Source: TCS55 sp964343505 (GTDB lineage: Bacteria; Fidelibacterota; Marinisomatia; Marinisomatales; TCS55). Taken from it: 64,000 bases of DNA. This document shows positions 17,188 through 26,352 of the stretch, piece by piece. The position numbers were made by a program, and so were the translations under genes. The stretch lies in contig CAYFJU010000002.1 of the NCBI GenBank assembly GCA_964343505.1, positions 16,193 through 80,192 on the forward strand. Direction: 5' to 3'. The notes beneath the pieces were generated by a model that ran no database searches, had not been told where the DNA came from, and worked only from the letters and a program-made list of their open reading frames with translations. The first letter of the stretch is position 1; each line of letters starts with the position of its first letter.

Positions 17188-19854
17188 ATGAAACAATGGT
17201 TAAAGAATTATTTCATTCTTCTTTCCACTGGTTTGTTCATGAGCACTGCATTCGCATATGAAGGCAATGTTTTGAGCAATGCCGGGTTTGAAGATACCAC
17301 TGCAACAGGCAAAGCCAATTGGCTTGCAAGTCCGAGCACCTACGGTAGTTTTGCTTATGAAGAAGCAGGCGCAACCATGTATGGCAGCAGTAAATCCTAC
17401 CCCTCTTACTGGGGAAGATGGGGGCTGAAACTATGGGGACAGTATAATGGTTCCCCGAATGAATCATTCGTTTACCAATCCTTTACCAGCGGCTTATCAG
17501 GAAAACTGGTTACCCTTTCCGGGACTTCATTCACCTATAGTGATGACCGGATTCGTGGTAGCAACCAGGCCTTCTTGTTTATTCGCTCATTCTCCGGTGG
17601 AACCGCCACCAGTGTTTATTCGGACTCCATGGACGTCAACAGCGCCGCAGACGTTTGGCATGCACTTTCAGTCGAATCTCGATTGGGATCAAGCGTTGAC
17701 TCCGTTTGGGTTGGAATTGGATATTATCAACATTCCAATGATGACCACGGCGGTTTATATTTTGATGATTTGATCTCCTACATCGGTGACACCAAAGTTT
17801 CACTGACTGTAAATACATCCCACATTGAAGGAATTACCCCCAGAAAAGGCCAAATGATGGTGGACCTCCGCGGCGGCTCCGTAGGAGCAGGTACCGGCGT
17901 GATTGCTAACCCTGCTTGGAGTGCCGGGACCAACTTGAGAAATGCTGGTGGCGACTACTGGACTTTAGATATTGCGCTCGATAATGGCTTGGCCTACGAT
18001 TATAAATATGGTGGTCACATTGCCAATTTGGACGGTACTATTTCTGGTTATTGGGAAAATGATCTCCCTGGCGCCAATTATAGCGGTAATAATTTCAACT
18101 TGGATCTCTCCTCCAATACTGAAACTTCTCTTTCTGTTAGCCACTATTTAGGACGCGGACCCGACAATGACACGCCTCCCTACACCGCTTCTGCCGATAC
18201 GGTGGATATCCTTTTCCGGGTTAATATGGGAATGAATCCTGATTTTAAACCGGGTACAGACGTATTATCTGTAGTTGGCCATTTTCCTCAAGGTGGTAAT
18301 AATAACATGTGGAGCCCCGGGACTTATCAATTTTCTCGTGTTGGCTCCAGTGATTACTGGCAATTTCATTTGAAACTGCCCCAGACCTACATTGATACGG
18401 TCAATAAAGTAAATGCAAGCTGGGCCACCGGCGGATTGCATATGTACCGTTTTGCTATCGGTACGGACTGGAATAATTCTGAAAACTTGAATGGCGCTTA
18501 TTATGATAGCAATGAAAACAGGATCCTCATCCTGAACACCGCCATGAAAGACACGACCATCCATTGGGTATGGTGGAATGACAAAGCGCCCTCCCCCTTT
18601 ACAGCCTCTTCTAAAGTACCATCGTTAACCTTCCATACAAATGTGGGTAAAGCAATAGCCAACAATGGCTGGGCTGACGGTGACAAACTTCTCGTAAAAT
18701 GGGGTTACGGCAAAACATCCGATAAAGTCCATGTGGATACATTAGTTGCCGGTGTTGGTGGTGACTATAAAGTAACCATTTCACCGACTGACAGTGTTTC
18801 AATTGATGATTCTCTGGGCATGTATTACCAATACTACCGTGTTACCGGCGGTACGGAATACAGGGAAATTTTCTTCAATTTTGACACCACCTGGAAAGAT
18901 GTATCTCTCCAGGAACGGCGTTGGGCATCCTTAAAAGGTAAAGGTGGAACAGCTGTGGCGCTGGTGGACTATGTGGATTCCAAAACGCATGGCCGTCGTT
19001 TCCCAATCTTCCGAAATACTACAAAAATTGATGCTAATGCAGCTGATTCTGACAGTCTTTTAGTCACATGGACAGTTGACTTGAGACCGATCTACTACCA
19101 ATTGTTATCTTATGGTAGTAACTCCGCTGACTCATTAGCCGGAATTCAAGGCGCAAAAACACTGTATTACAGCGATCGTGACAGTATTTTCAGTTGGGGT
19201 GTGTGGATGAACGGTCCGGCCATAGGCGGATGGAATGCCCGTGGGGCATGGGGTGCTGGTCTCCGCACAGACAGTCTTTCAAAAATGCATGATGATGGCA
19301 CCCACGGTGATGCCACCGCCGGGGATTCTGTTTATACCGTCCAATTCAATTACCAAAAGAATTCCTCTGAAATTGGTATGGAATTCAAATTTGGTGTAAA
19401 TGGTGAAGATAATGAATCCGGGTTCGGGTTGAACCATATTGAAAATATAGATCCGAATAACCCCATCGTAGCCTCACAATTTGGTTCTATTAATCCAAAT
19501 CGATACAATGCTTGGAATTTTGATAAAGGACAACCGGGCACATTGGCTGTGGAAGAACTGGCCGGTATTCCGGAAGTGTTTGAATTATCAAACAACTACC
19601 CCAACCCATTTAATCCAACAACAAGTATTGAATTTAACATTCCACTCGCCTCTGAAGTATCCCTGACGATTTATAATGTCATGGGACAAGAGGTAGCAAA
19701 AGTCCATAACGGCTTCGCACAGCCAGGTGCTTATAAAGCAGTCTGGAACGGGCGGGACAACTTCGGGAAGAAAGCCCCCAGCGGTATTTATTTCTACGAA
19801 TTAAAAGCCGAAAATCACTTCCACAAGGTTAAGAAAATGACCTTGCTCAAATAG
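17188..19854 (+). CDS. Secreted multi-domain protein with T9SS sorting domain, probable starch-binding surface protein
   Basis: The protein has 888 residues and a strong Shine-Dalgarno (AAGGAGA at 17174-17180). The signal peptide ends around FAYEG. Residues about 25-205 form a jelly-roll CBM-like domain (VLSNAGFEDTTATGKANW, then WGLKLWGQYNG). Two or more beta-sandwich modules follow, one starting VSLTVNTSHIEG and one DTVDILFRVNMGMNPDF with W/Y-rich loops. Such modules resemble starch-binding domains. The C-terminal roughly 85 residues form a classical T9SS type-A domain (LSNNYPNPFNPTTSIEFNI ... MTLLK). No glycosidase active site was recognised, so binding rather than hydrolysis is inferred. 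It has its own copy of the operator, tying it to the glucan regulon. It may be the SusE/SusF-like glucan-capturing component. Confidence 0.8.
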   Translation: MKQWLKNYFILLSTGLFMSTAFAYEGNVLSNAGFEDTTATGKANWLASPSTYGSFAYEEAGATMYGSSKSYPSYWGRWGLKLWGQYNGSPNESFVYQSFTSGLSGKLVTLSGTSFTYSDDRIRGSNQAFLFIRSFSGGTATSVYSDSMDVNSAADVWHALSVESRLGSSVDSVWVGIGYYQHSNDDHGGLYFDDLISYIGDTKVSLTVNTSHIEGITPRKGQMMVDLRGGSVGAGTGVIANPAWSAGTNLRNAGGDYWTLDIALDNGLAYDYKYGGHIANLDGTISGYWENDLPGANYSGNNFNLDLSSNTETSLSVSHYLGRGPDNDTPPYTASADTVDILFRVNMGMNPDFKPGTDVLSVVGHFPQGGNNNMWSPGTYQFSRVGSSDYWQFHLKLPQTYIDTVNKVNASWATGGLHMYRFAIGTDWNNSENLNGAYYDSNENRILILNTAMKDTTIHWVWWNDKAPSPFTASSKVPSLTFHTNVGKAIANNGWADGDKLLVKWGYGKTSDKVHVDTLVAGVGGDYKVTISPTDSVSIDDSLGMYYQYYRVTGGTEYREIFFNFDTTWKDVSLQERRWASLKGKGGTAVALVDYVDSKTHGRRFPIFRNTTKIDANAADSDSLLVTWTVDLRPIYYQLLSYGSNSADSLAGIQGAKTLYYSDRDSIFSWGVWMNGPAIGGWNARGAWGAGLRTDSLSKMHDDGTHGDATAGDSVYTVQFNYQKNSSEIGMEFKFGVNGEDNESGFGLNHIENIDPNNPIVASQFGSINPNRYNAWNFDKGQPGTLAVEELAGIPEVFELSNNYPNPFNPTTSIEFNIPLASEVSLTIYNVMGQEVAKVHNGFAQPGAYKAVWNGRDNFGKKAPSGIYFYELKAENHFHKVKKMTLLK

Positions 19855-19882
19855 GAAGGAACGATACACTAGCGACAAAAGA

Positions 19883-19920
19883 GGGGCTTCCCGCGAAAGC
19901 AGGGAGCCCTTTTTGTTTTT
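19883..19920 (+). terminator. Rho-independent terminator
   Basis: GGGGCTTCCC and AGGGAGCCC form a GC-rich stem (one bulged base) with a GCGAAAGC-type loop, followed by TTTTTGTTTTT. It lies 28 bases after the stop codon of the secreted T9SS gene and closes the glucan locus. Confidence 0.85.
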
Positions 19921-20087
19921 ATGATGACATGGTTTAGTTTGGTTTGATTGATCATTACAATAAGTCACCCACCACTGCCTGCTTTCATTCGACGGGCAGG
20001 CCATGAATCCGTGAATCCCCTATCGAGAGGGATGTCCGCCAGCCGGCGTATAGGATGTGTTATAATTATATTAGAATAAACCGAATT

Positions 20088-21389
20088 TTACTTCAATAAA
20101 ATCATCTTCTTCGTTTCTGTCAATGGCCCCATCTCCGCGCGGTAAAAATAAATACCGGGCGCAACCAGATTACCGTTTTTATCCCGGCCATCCCAATTGA
20201 TATTTTTATATCCATAATGCTGTTCTTCATCGATTAGCTGAATGACCTTCCGCCCTAAAATATCATAAATGGTCATGCGCACATGGCCCGGTTCAGGCAG
20301 GTCATAATGCAAGGTGGTATTGGCATTAAAAGGATTCGGATAGTTTTGAAACAAGGCATAACGGGATGGCTGCTCACCATATTGAATAAATAATACAATG
20401 TCTGCCCGCATTTGTGGGATAAGTGGCCAAACATTATCCCCGGGGCAGGATGTTGTGCCAAAATAATCACGGTGGCCTTTTAATACACTTGGTTCAATAT
20501 CATAAGAATCAGCAATCCACGAATACAGATGTATCAGCGCTTTTTCCGTTTTATAAGTCATTTCATCCACACAAGTCCAGTTTGTCTCCGGGGGATGATA
20601 ACACCCTAAAATGCAGACGCCGATATTCCCCGTATTGGCGCCCCCTACATGGGCCCCCAAAACGGTTTCAGGTCTGCCTTGGTAAATATTTCCAGCCATA
20701 TCTACCACAAAATGATAACCAATGTCGCTCCATCCCCTGCCGTCCTGATGAAATTCCTGGATCGCTTTCACCTGAGCCTTGCCTTCTTCCAATGTGCGGG
20801 CGGCCCATCCTGCAGCGTGGTGGAGGGTCAGTTTATTAAAATACGGGTGGTTGGAATAATCATATTTCGGTGGACGAGCTCCCCACTCTGATCGCGGAAT
20901 AACCTTCGGTTTGTCCACTTGGGACTTTTTGAGTTGCATCGGTGGAACTTGCTTGTCGAGAGGAAATTCTGCTTCAATTGATTCAAAAACACCCCCCTTT
21001 AAGAATTTCACCGGTTCCCTCGATTCAATGATATATCTTACAGCTATTGATCCGGAAACTTGAGTCCCCCGATAGGAGGCAATCAACCTGTCTGAAAAGA
21101 GTTCCAGGAAAATTTGAGCTTCAACCTGTTCAGTCCAATTACCGTCGCCCTTTAAAAATTCAAAATAAACTTTAGGTCTTTCAGCAGCTTCAATTCGGAT
21201 GGCCATACCTTCTAAATCACTAAATTCCCGGAGGTTCAATGTACTCCCGGTTGTGATGAATCCATCTTGGGTCCTTCTTGCAGTCGGTGGGCCATCGAAT
21301 GGAATTTCTTTTACTGCATCCAGGAATTGCGCATTTATTCCATTCATAATCAGAATGGCGGCAAAAAGTGTTTTATTTAGTGACCCCAT
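20088..21389 (-). CDS. N-acetylmuramoyl-L-alanine amidase (PGRP/Amidase_2) with T9SS sorting domain
   Basis: The enzyme cuts the amide bond between N-acetylmuramic acid and the stem peptide. It has 433 residues with a signal peptide. The N-terminal roughly 160 residues are a beta-rich region of unknown role. The PGRP-like amidase spans about residues 170-335, from PRSEWGARPPKYDY onward. Zinc ligands are visible as LTLHHAAGW, then GHRDYFGTTSCPGD (His and Cys), with GWSDIGYHFVVD between them. The last roughly 90 residues are a T9SS domain (FQNYPNPFNANTTLHYDLP ... MILLK). Export to or beyond the cell surface means it acts on foreign or shed cell wall rather than on its own periplasmic sacculus. 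This fits the murein-peptide gene run at 31.8-41.7 kb. Confidence 0.9.
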   Translation of the reverse strand: MGSLNKTLFAAILIMNGINAQFLDAVKEIPFDGPPTARRTQDGFITTGSTLNLREFSDLEGMAIRIEAAERPKVYFEFLKGDGNWTEQVEAQIFLELFSDRLIASYRGTQVSGSIAVRYIIESREPVKFLKGGVFESIEAEFPLDKQVPPMQLKKSQVDKPKVIPRSEWGARPPKYDYSNHPYFNKLTLHHAAGWAARTLEEGKAQVKAIQEFHQDGRGWSDIGYHFVVDMAGNIYQGRPETVLGAHVGGANTGNIGVCILGCYHPPETNWTCVDEMTYKTEKALIHLYSWIADSYDIEPSVLKGHRDYFGTTSCPGDNVWPLIPQMRADIVLFIQYGEQPSRYALFQNYPNPFNANTTLHYDLPEPGHVRMTIYDILGRKVIQLIDEEQHYGYKNINWDGRDKNGNLVAPGIYFYRAEMGPLTETKKMILLK

Positions 21390-21450
21390 AGAATTAAGCT
21401 GAATTTAACCTTTTTGGAATGTTCCCCCGAAATAGAGATTATTTAAGGGT

Positions 21451-21486
21451 AAAAAAAAGCCCCGCCCCGGTAAACCGGGACAGGGC
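21451..21486 (-). terminator. Rho-independent terminator of the FG-GAP gene
   Basis: On the minus strand AGCCCTGTCCCGGT and ACCGGGGCGGGGCT form a stem closed by a short loop, followed by a run of eight T. It is 23 bases beyond the stop codon of the gene starting at 23282. Confidence 0.85.
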
Positions 21487-21509
21487 TGATCCTCACGCAA
21501 GTGGATCGT

Positions 21510-23282
21510 TCATTTCATGAGTGTCATTTGTTTGGTTTTTGTGAAGTTTCCAAACCTCATGGAGTAGAAGTATGTACCGCTGGCAACTTTATTTCCATTA
21601 TTGTCTAACCCATTCCAAGTAACATGATATGTACCTGCAGCTTTATCCTGTAATTGAACCAAGTTGGCGACTTCCTGGCCAATCACATTATAAATAGAGA
21701 TTGAAATCTTACTTGCGATGGGCAAAGTATATTCAATCGTTGTTGAAGGGTTAAAGGGGTTGGGGTAATTCGGCTTCAGCTTGAAATCCTCAGGTGTAAT
21801 AAGTACAATATCCTTCACACTTAAATCTGTGCTTTCACCGGTCCATTCAAGAATTCGGATGAAATCTCTATGGTCATTTGCTTTCACTGAATCAGTTCCA
21901 GTGTAAAGGCTGTCGGATACACCTTGGTATGCCATAACTAATTCACCATATTTATCTCTGTCTAAGTTGGCGCCGGCATAGAGTTTATTAATTCCACCGA
22001 GTTGAGTTGGTGGATCATCATACTGAGTTCTCGTCCATTTACTCTGGTCGAAAATATCAGCAACCGTTGATCCTGAAAAATCTAGTTTTGAAAACCCAGG
22101 TGTATGGGGCACAATTAATGTGGGTTCACCAAAGGCATTATTGCTTGCGGCTACACCACCAAGGTAAACATTACTTTTTCCGTTGGTCGCCCATTCAGTT
22201 GCGACTGAATCAATTACCCCATATTCAGAAGACATAAATGTGGTTGCATCACCGTCTAAATCAACAATACCATATACAATGCCTACATAGAATGCACCGA
22301 CATAAACCTCATCTTTTCCATCTTTATTCATATCTGCTGTTGTTGCACCCAATGTCCAATCGTCACGTAATGTGACCATTTTGTATCCTGTGTCAGATGC
22401 AGCATAGGCATCAGGGCCAGTGGCTTCCATGACGAAAACGGAAAGATTGTTCCAGGAAAAACAAAATGCTTCTTTTGTACCATCTCCATCTGTGTCAGCA
22501 ATGGCCACTCCATAGGGGCTTCCGCCACCATATTTATTTTCCCGGACGCCATCTTTATCTGCATCTCGGGGTGACATGGACATTTCTTCAACCAAAACAG
22601 GTGGTGTAATAGTTGATCCGATATCACCATTTACCGATGCAATGGTGAATCGATCACCTGAGTAGGCAGAATGTGTTGTTGATGTTGTACCATATGTTGG
22701 ATTACTTGGATAATCATCCTGAGCCCATAGCATTTCTTGTTTGCCATCACCATCCATATCTGCAATCTCAAAATTTTCTACTCTAAACCTATAAAGGGTA
22801 TCTTCAAATACAGTGTGCATATTTCTATGCCAAGCTGGGGCAGCGCCGTAACCGTTGTCCGTTTGGCCATCCCACTCGTAAACATATAGCCCTTGTAAAG
22901 AATCAGAATAAGTATACCGCCCCGCGAAGAAAATAACTTCGCCCAAGCCATCCCCATCCAAATCACCTGTACGCACTGTCCTCGTACCTGTGCTGTAAGT
23001 CGTATTTGTAGGTTGTGAAGACCATACGTGAACAAGGGTGTCACCATAATACCACTCAAAAGCATGGATGGTACTGTTGCCATTATAATCAACGGCCCAC
23101 ACTTCTTGACGGCCATCCTTATCTAAATCCGTTCCACTCCAAACACCTCTTGGCCCTGATGATGCTGGCCATAGTGTTGAGTCTCCTAAAGTTGGACTCA
23201 CAACACTATGCAAATTAAAGGTGTCTTGAGCCATCAACAATGTTGAAGCAATTAAAACAATTCCACTAACGATTTTTCTCAT
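21510..23282 (-). CDS. Secreted FG-GAP/VCBS-like repeat protein with T9SS sorting domain
   Basis: The protein has 590 residues, with a good Shine-Dalgarno (AAGGAG) before the ATG and a signal peptide ending near LLMAQ. The body carries repeated Ca2+-loop motifs of the FG-GAP/VCBS beta-propeller kind: DLDGDGLGEVIFF, DMDGDGKQEMLWA, DADKDGVRENK, DTDGDGTKEAFCF and DMNKDGKDEVYVG. The C-terminus is a classical T9SS type-A domain (LKPNYPNPFNPSTTIEYTL ... MTLMK). Such proteins are adhesins or surface scaffolds; no enzyme motif is seen. It stands alone, transcribed divergently from the second TonB receptor cassette, with its own terminator. Function beyond surface display is unknown. Confidence 0.82.
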   Translation of the reverse strand: MRKIVSGIVLIASTLLMAQDTFNLHSVVSPTLGDSTLWPASSGPRGVWSGTDLDKDGRQEVWAVDYNGNSTIHAFEWYYGDTLVHVWSSQPTNTTYSTGTRTVRTGDLDGDGLGEVIFFAGRYTYSDSLQGLYVYEWDGQTDNGYGAAPAWHRNMHTVFEDTLYRFRVENFEIADMDGDGKQEMLWAQDDYPSNPTYGTTSTTHSAYSGDRFTIASVNGDIGSTITPPVLVEEMSMSPRDADKDGVRENKYGGGSPYGVAIADTDGDGTKEAFCFSWNNLSVFVMEATGPDAYAASDTGYKMVTLRDDWTLGATTADMNKDGKDEVYVGAFYVGIVYGIVDLDGDATTFMSSEYGVIDSVATEWATNGKSNVYLGGVAASNNAFGEPTLIVPHTPGFSKLDFSGSTVADIFDQSKWTRTQYDDPPTQLGGINKLYAGANLDRDKYGELVMAYQGVSDSLYTGTDSVKANDHRDFIRILEWTGESTDLSVKDIVLITPEDFKLKPNYPNPFNPSTTIEYTLPIASKISISIYNVIGQEVANLVQLQDKAAGTYHVTWNGLDNNGNKVASGTYFYSMRFGNFTKTKQMTLMK

Positions 23283-23477
23283 GAGTTATCTCCTTGTTCA
23301 TCAATTAAGTAAGTCCCTATGGGATTAAGAGAAAATTATCTTTCTATTATCGACTCTCTAATTTTTGATATTTGAATCGCCCGTTATTCTAAGGGGAATC
23401 GATTACAATAGTCAACAATTATTTTTCATATTGTAAAATAATTTATTATTTGATAATAAAGTGTTTTACAATTACCA

Positions 23478-23497
23478 AGGAATCCAATTAGATTCCT
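23478..23497. promoter_or_regulatory. Perfect 7-bp inverted repeat upstream of receptor cassette 2
   Basis: AGGAATC (23478-23484) and GATTCCT (23491-23497) are separated by six bases. It is the only symmetrical element seen in the 275-base gap between the FG-GAP gene and the receptor start at 23558. It is a candidate operator distinct from the glucan operator, implying that cassette 2 answers to another signal. The remainder of the gap is AT-rich without other recognisable sites. Confidence 0.4.
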
Positions 23498-23557
23498 ATG
23501 CGAATATTGATCAAAAACCCCCCCCTTCATAACCCATTCTTCTTATTGGAGGACTCC

Positions 23558-26335
23558 TTGAAACCATTAATCAAATTTATTGTAATTAGTGCCTGGTCGG
23601 CATTCTCGTTGGCTTGGGCAAATACCGGAAAAATTTCGGGGAAAGTAACTGATGCAAAATCAGGGGAACCCTTAGCCGGCGTAAATATTTTCTTGGAAGG
23701 CACACCATATGGTGCTGCTTCTGATGCCTATGGAGAATATGTCATCATTAATATTCCCCCCGGTGATTATATTATACGTGCATCTTATATTGGATATACG
23801 GCATACCGTGTTGAAAATATTCGAGTCAGCCTCGACCGAACCACCAAACAAAATTTCCTATTGAAAGAATCTGTGATTGAAGGGGAAGAGGTTACCGTCG
23901 TGGCGGAACGACCACTAGTACAAAAAGATCTGACTGCATCTCAAAAAGTAACGACTTCGGATGAAATAAAGGTTATGCCTGTTGAAACATTTTTAGGTGT
24001 ACTCACCACACAAGCAGGTGTAAACCAAGGCGCAGGCGGGGAACTCCATATTCGGGGTGGGCGGTCTAATGAAGTGGGCTATTACATAGATGGTGTTTCT
24101 GTTGCCAACCCATTCTTTACAAACGGACTTGCCGTGAGCATTTCTAATAAAGCCCTTGAAGAAATGAAAGTAGTCTCCGGCGCTTTTAATGCAGAATATG
24201 GAAATGCCATGAGTGGTATTGTAAATCTTCAAATAAAAGATGGTCGTGAAGATTACCATGGGAGTCTTTCTTATCAAACCGGAGATCATCAATCTACTGA
24301 TACAGAAATATTTACCAATATCGACCAATTCAATTTGGGTACAAATAAGGTGATCGATGGCACCCTCAACGGACCCATGCCTTTTGTATCGATGGATGGA
24401 AAGTTTACTTTTAATATGAGTGGCCGTTATAGTTCCAGTGAAGGGTATTATTACGGTATTCGTGAACACACCATTGGGGACTCTGCAGATTTCAGAGATG
24501 CGAATAATTGGTATATAGAAATGAATGGTGACAGTACATACGTCCCCATGGCACCAAGAGACAATCTCAATTTGATGGGTAAATTCACTTATCGCGTATC
24601 TCCCTTATTAAAATTATCCGTTCAATTGCTTCACTCTGGCGGGAAATCAAAATCATATTCCCATTTTTATAAATACAACCCGGATGGCACTTCTACATCA
24701 GAGTCCGCAAATAATAATTATGCCTTTAAAATCAATCATTCCTTAGGGAAACGCAGTTTTTATGAGGCAAATTTATCTTTTTCAAATACAAATTATATGG
24801 GGTACCAATTTAAACCCATTGATCTGAGTTCATCTGTGCACGAAGACGATGCCAGTCGATTTGGGACAGGGCAATATGTGCTTCATAATGAATTTGAAGA
24901 TGGGGCAAAATATTGGATATTGAATGAATCGGACTATGTTCCGACCACTAGAATCAAAGGTGCTCCTGCTTCTTCAACATTTTCATTTGGTGGATCCAAT
25001 CGAGGGCACTCCTACCGTAAATCCAATTCGATTGCATTTAAATTTGACTTCACCAGTCAAGTCACAAGCCGCCATGAAATAAAAACAGGTATTAATTATC
25101 GTAAAGACAAACTCGATGAACGAAACTTTTCCGTCCTCTATGATAATCAAGTGTATAGAGTTCCGACTATTTTACCTGTGAATGATTCCCCTTCTCATAA
25201 CCATTATGAGAATACAGCCACCTTTTTTTCCGGTTATATCCAGGATAAAATCGAATATGACCATTTAATTACAAATGTGGGCGTCCGATTTGACCAATTT
25301 AGTCCTAACGATGATTATATTGTGGATCTCTTAAACCCCCAAGGGGAGAAGAAAAAGGCTGCAGACAAAACCATGATTTCTCCGCGGATCGGGGTAGCCT
25401 TTCCCATCACTGACGAAGGGATTTTACATTTTTCCTACGGCCATTTTTACCAGATGCCAACTTTAAGACGCCTTTACAAAACAAGTATATTTGGCGCTGG
25501 GCTATCCCCCACAATTGGGTATGCAGATTTGCGCCCTGAAAAGACTGTCCTTTATGAATTCGGGCTTCAACAACAGCTCAATAGTATGATGGCCCTAGAA
25601 ATGAGTGCATTTTATAAAGACATTCGTGATTTACTGGCCGTCCAATCCATTCGATATGATTCTGAGCTATATGGCCCCGCTAATTATGCGATCTACATGA
25701 ATAAGGATTATGGCAATGTAAAGGGATATACTTTTAGTCTGACCAAACGATATGATAAGGTTACACGTCTATCCGCATTTCTAGACTATACCTATCAGGT
25801 TACTGAAGGAAATAGTGTTACATCCGGATCATTTTACTATAATGCATTATCCGGGGCAGAAGAAGAAAAAAGGATTGTCCCCTTATCTTGGGATCAACGT
25901 CACATATTGAACGCAAATTTATCTTTGGGTGATCCGGGGAATTGGAATATGGGTTTAATCAGTAAACTTTCTAGCGGATGGCCCTACACACCCAATGTTC
26001 CAGATGCAAATTATGTGCCTCAACCCAATAGTGGTCGGAAACCTTGGCAATGGCGTTTGGATATGCGGATTCATAAAAATTTCAAAATTGGTAAATTTGA
26101 TTATATACTGTATGCAAAGATATATAATCTATTGGATCGACGTAATGAACGATATGTTTTTAATGACACAGGCCGATCTGGGTATACATTTGTGTCCCAA
26201 TCCACCGAAGAAACAAAAGGGTTTAAGAACCACTATGGAGAACCGGGAGTCCATACGTGGTCTGAATATCAAATTCGACCGCAATATTATACTGCTCCCC
26301 GATCGATCAATATTGGATTTTCTCTGGACTTTTAA
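23558..26335 (+). CDS. TonB-dependent receptor, cassette 2 (SusC-like)
   Basis: The chosen start is the TTG at 23558, preceded by GGAGG (23548-23552) and giving a clean signal peptide (KPLIKFIVISAWSAFSLAWA). An in-frame ATG at 23498 adds 20 residues unlike a signal peptide and abuts the inverted repeat. The product has 925 residues and the same layout as the receptor at 9391: carboxypeptidase-regulatory-like domain (GKISGKVTDAKSGEPLAGV), linker GEEVTVVAERPL, plug with LHIRGGRSNEVGYYIDGVSV and SGAFNAEYGNAMSGIVNLQI, then barrel ending INIGFSLDF. The plug and linker are closely similar to the first receptor while the extracellular loops diverge, as expected for paralogues with different ligands. 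Substrate unknown. It overlaps the next ORF at TAATG. Confidence 0.9.
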   Translation: MKPLIKFIVISAWSAFSLAWANTGKISGKVTDAKSGEPLAGVNIFLEGTPYGAASDAYGEYVIINIPPGDYIIRASYIGYTAYRVENIRVSLDRTTKQNFLLKESVIEGEEVTVVAERPLVQKDLTASQKVTTSDEIKVMPVETFLGVLTTQAGVNQGAGGELHIRGGRSNEVGYYIDGVSVANPFFTNGLAVSISNKALEEMKVVSGAFNAEYGNAMSGIVNLQIKDGREDYHGSLSYQTGDHQSTDTEIFTNIDQFNLGTNKVIDGTLNGPMPFVSMDGKFTFNMSGRYSSSEGYYYGIREHTIGDSADFRDANNWYIEMNGDSTYVPMAPRDNLNLMGKFTYRVSPLLKLSVQLLHSGGKSKSYSHFYKYNPDGTSTSESANNNYAFKINHSLGKRSFYEANLSFSNTNYMGYQFKPIDLSSSVHEDDASRFGTGQYVLHNEFEDGAKYWILNESDYVPTTRIKGAPASSTFSFGGSNRGHSYRKSNSIAFKFDFTSQVTSRHEIKTGINYRKDKLDERNFSVLYDNQVYRVPTILPVNDSPSHNHYENTATFFSGYIQDKIEYDHLITNVGVRFDQFSPNDDYIVDLLNPQGEKKKAADKTMISPRIGVAFPITDEGILHFSYGHFYQMPTLRRLYKTSIFGAGLSPTIGYADLRPEKTVLYEFGLQQQLNSMMALEMSAFYKDIRDLLAVQSIRYDSELYGPANYAIYMNKDYGNVKGYTFSLTKRYDKVTRLSAFLDYTYQVTEGNSVTSGSFYYNALSGAEEEKRIVPLSWDQRHILNANLSLGDPGNWNMGLISKLSSGWPYTPNVPDANYVPQPNSGRKPWQWRLDMRIHKNFKIGKFDYILYAKIYNLLDRRNERYVFNDTGRSGYTFVSQSTEETKGFKNHYGEPGVHTWSEYQIRPQYYTAPRSINIGFSLDF

Positions 26336-26352
26336 TGAAGAACAATAATACC

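Noticed and set aside
17188..19854. Glycoside hydrolase assignment for the large secreted protein
   Set aside because: No conserved GH13/GH57-type catalytic motif is visible; only binding-type beta-sandwich modules and the T9SS domain are supported.
23271..23295. Possible fourth glucan operator near the FG-GAP start (TGAGTTATC)
   Set aside because: Only a half-site is present, made of the start codon and spacer to the Shine-Dalgarno; no matching left arm at the right spacing.
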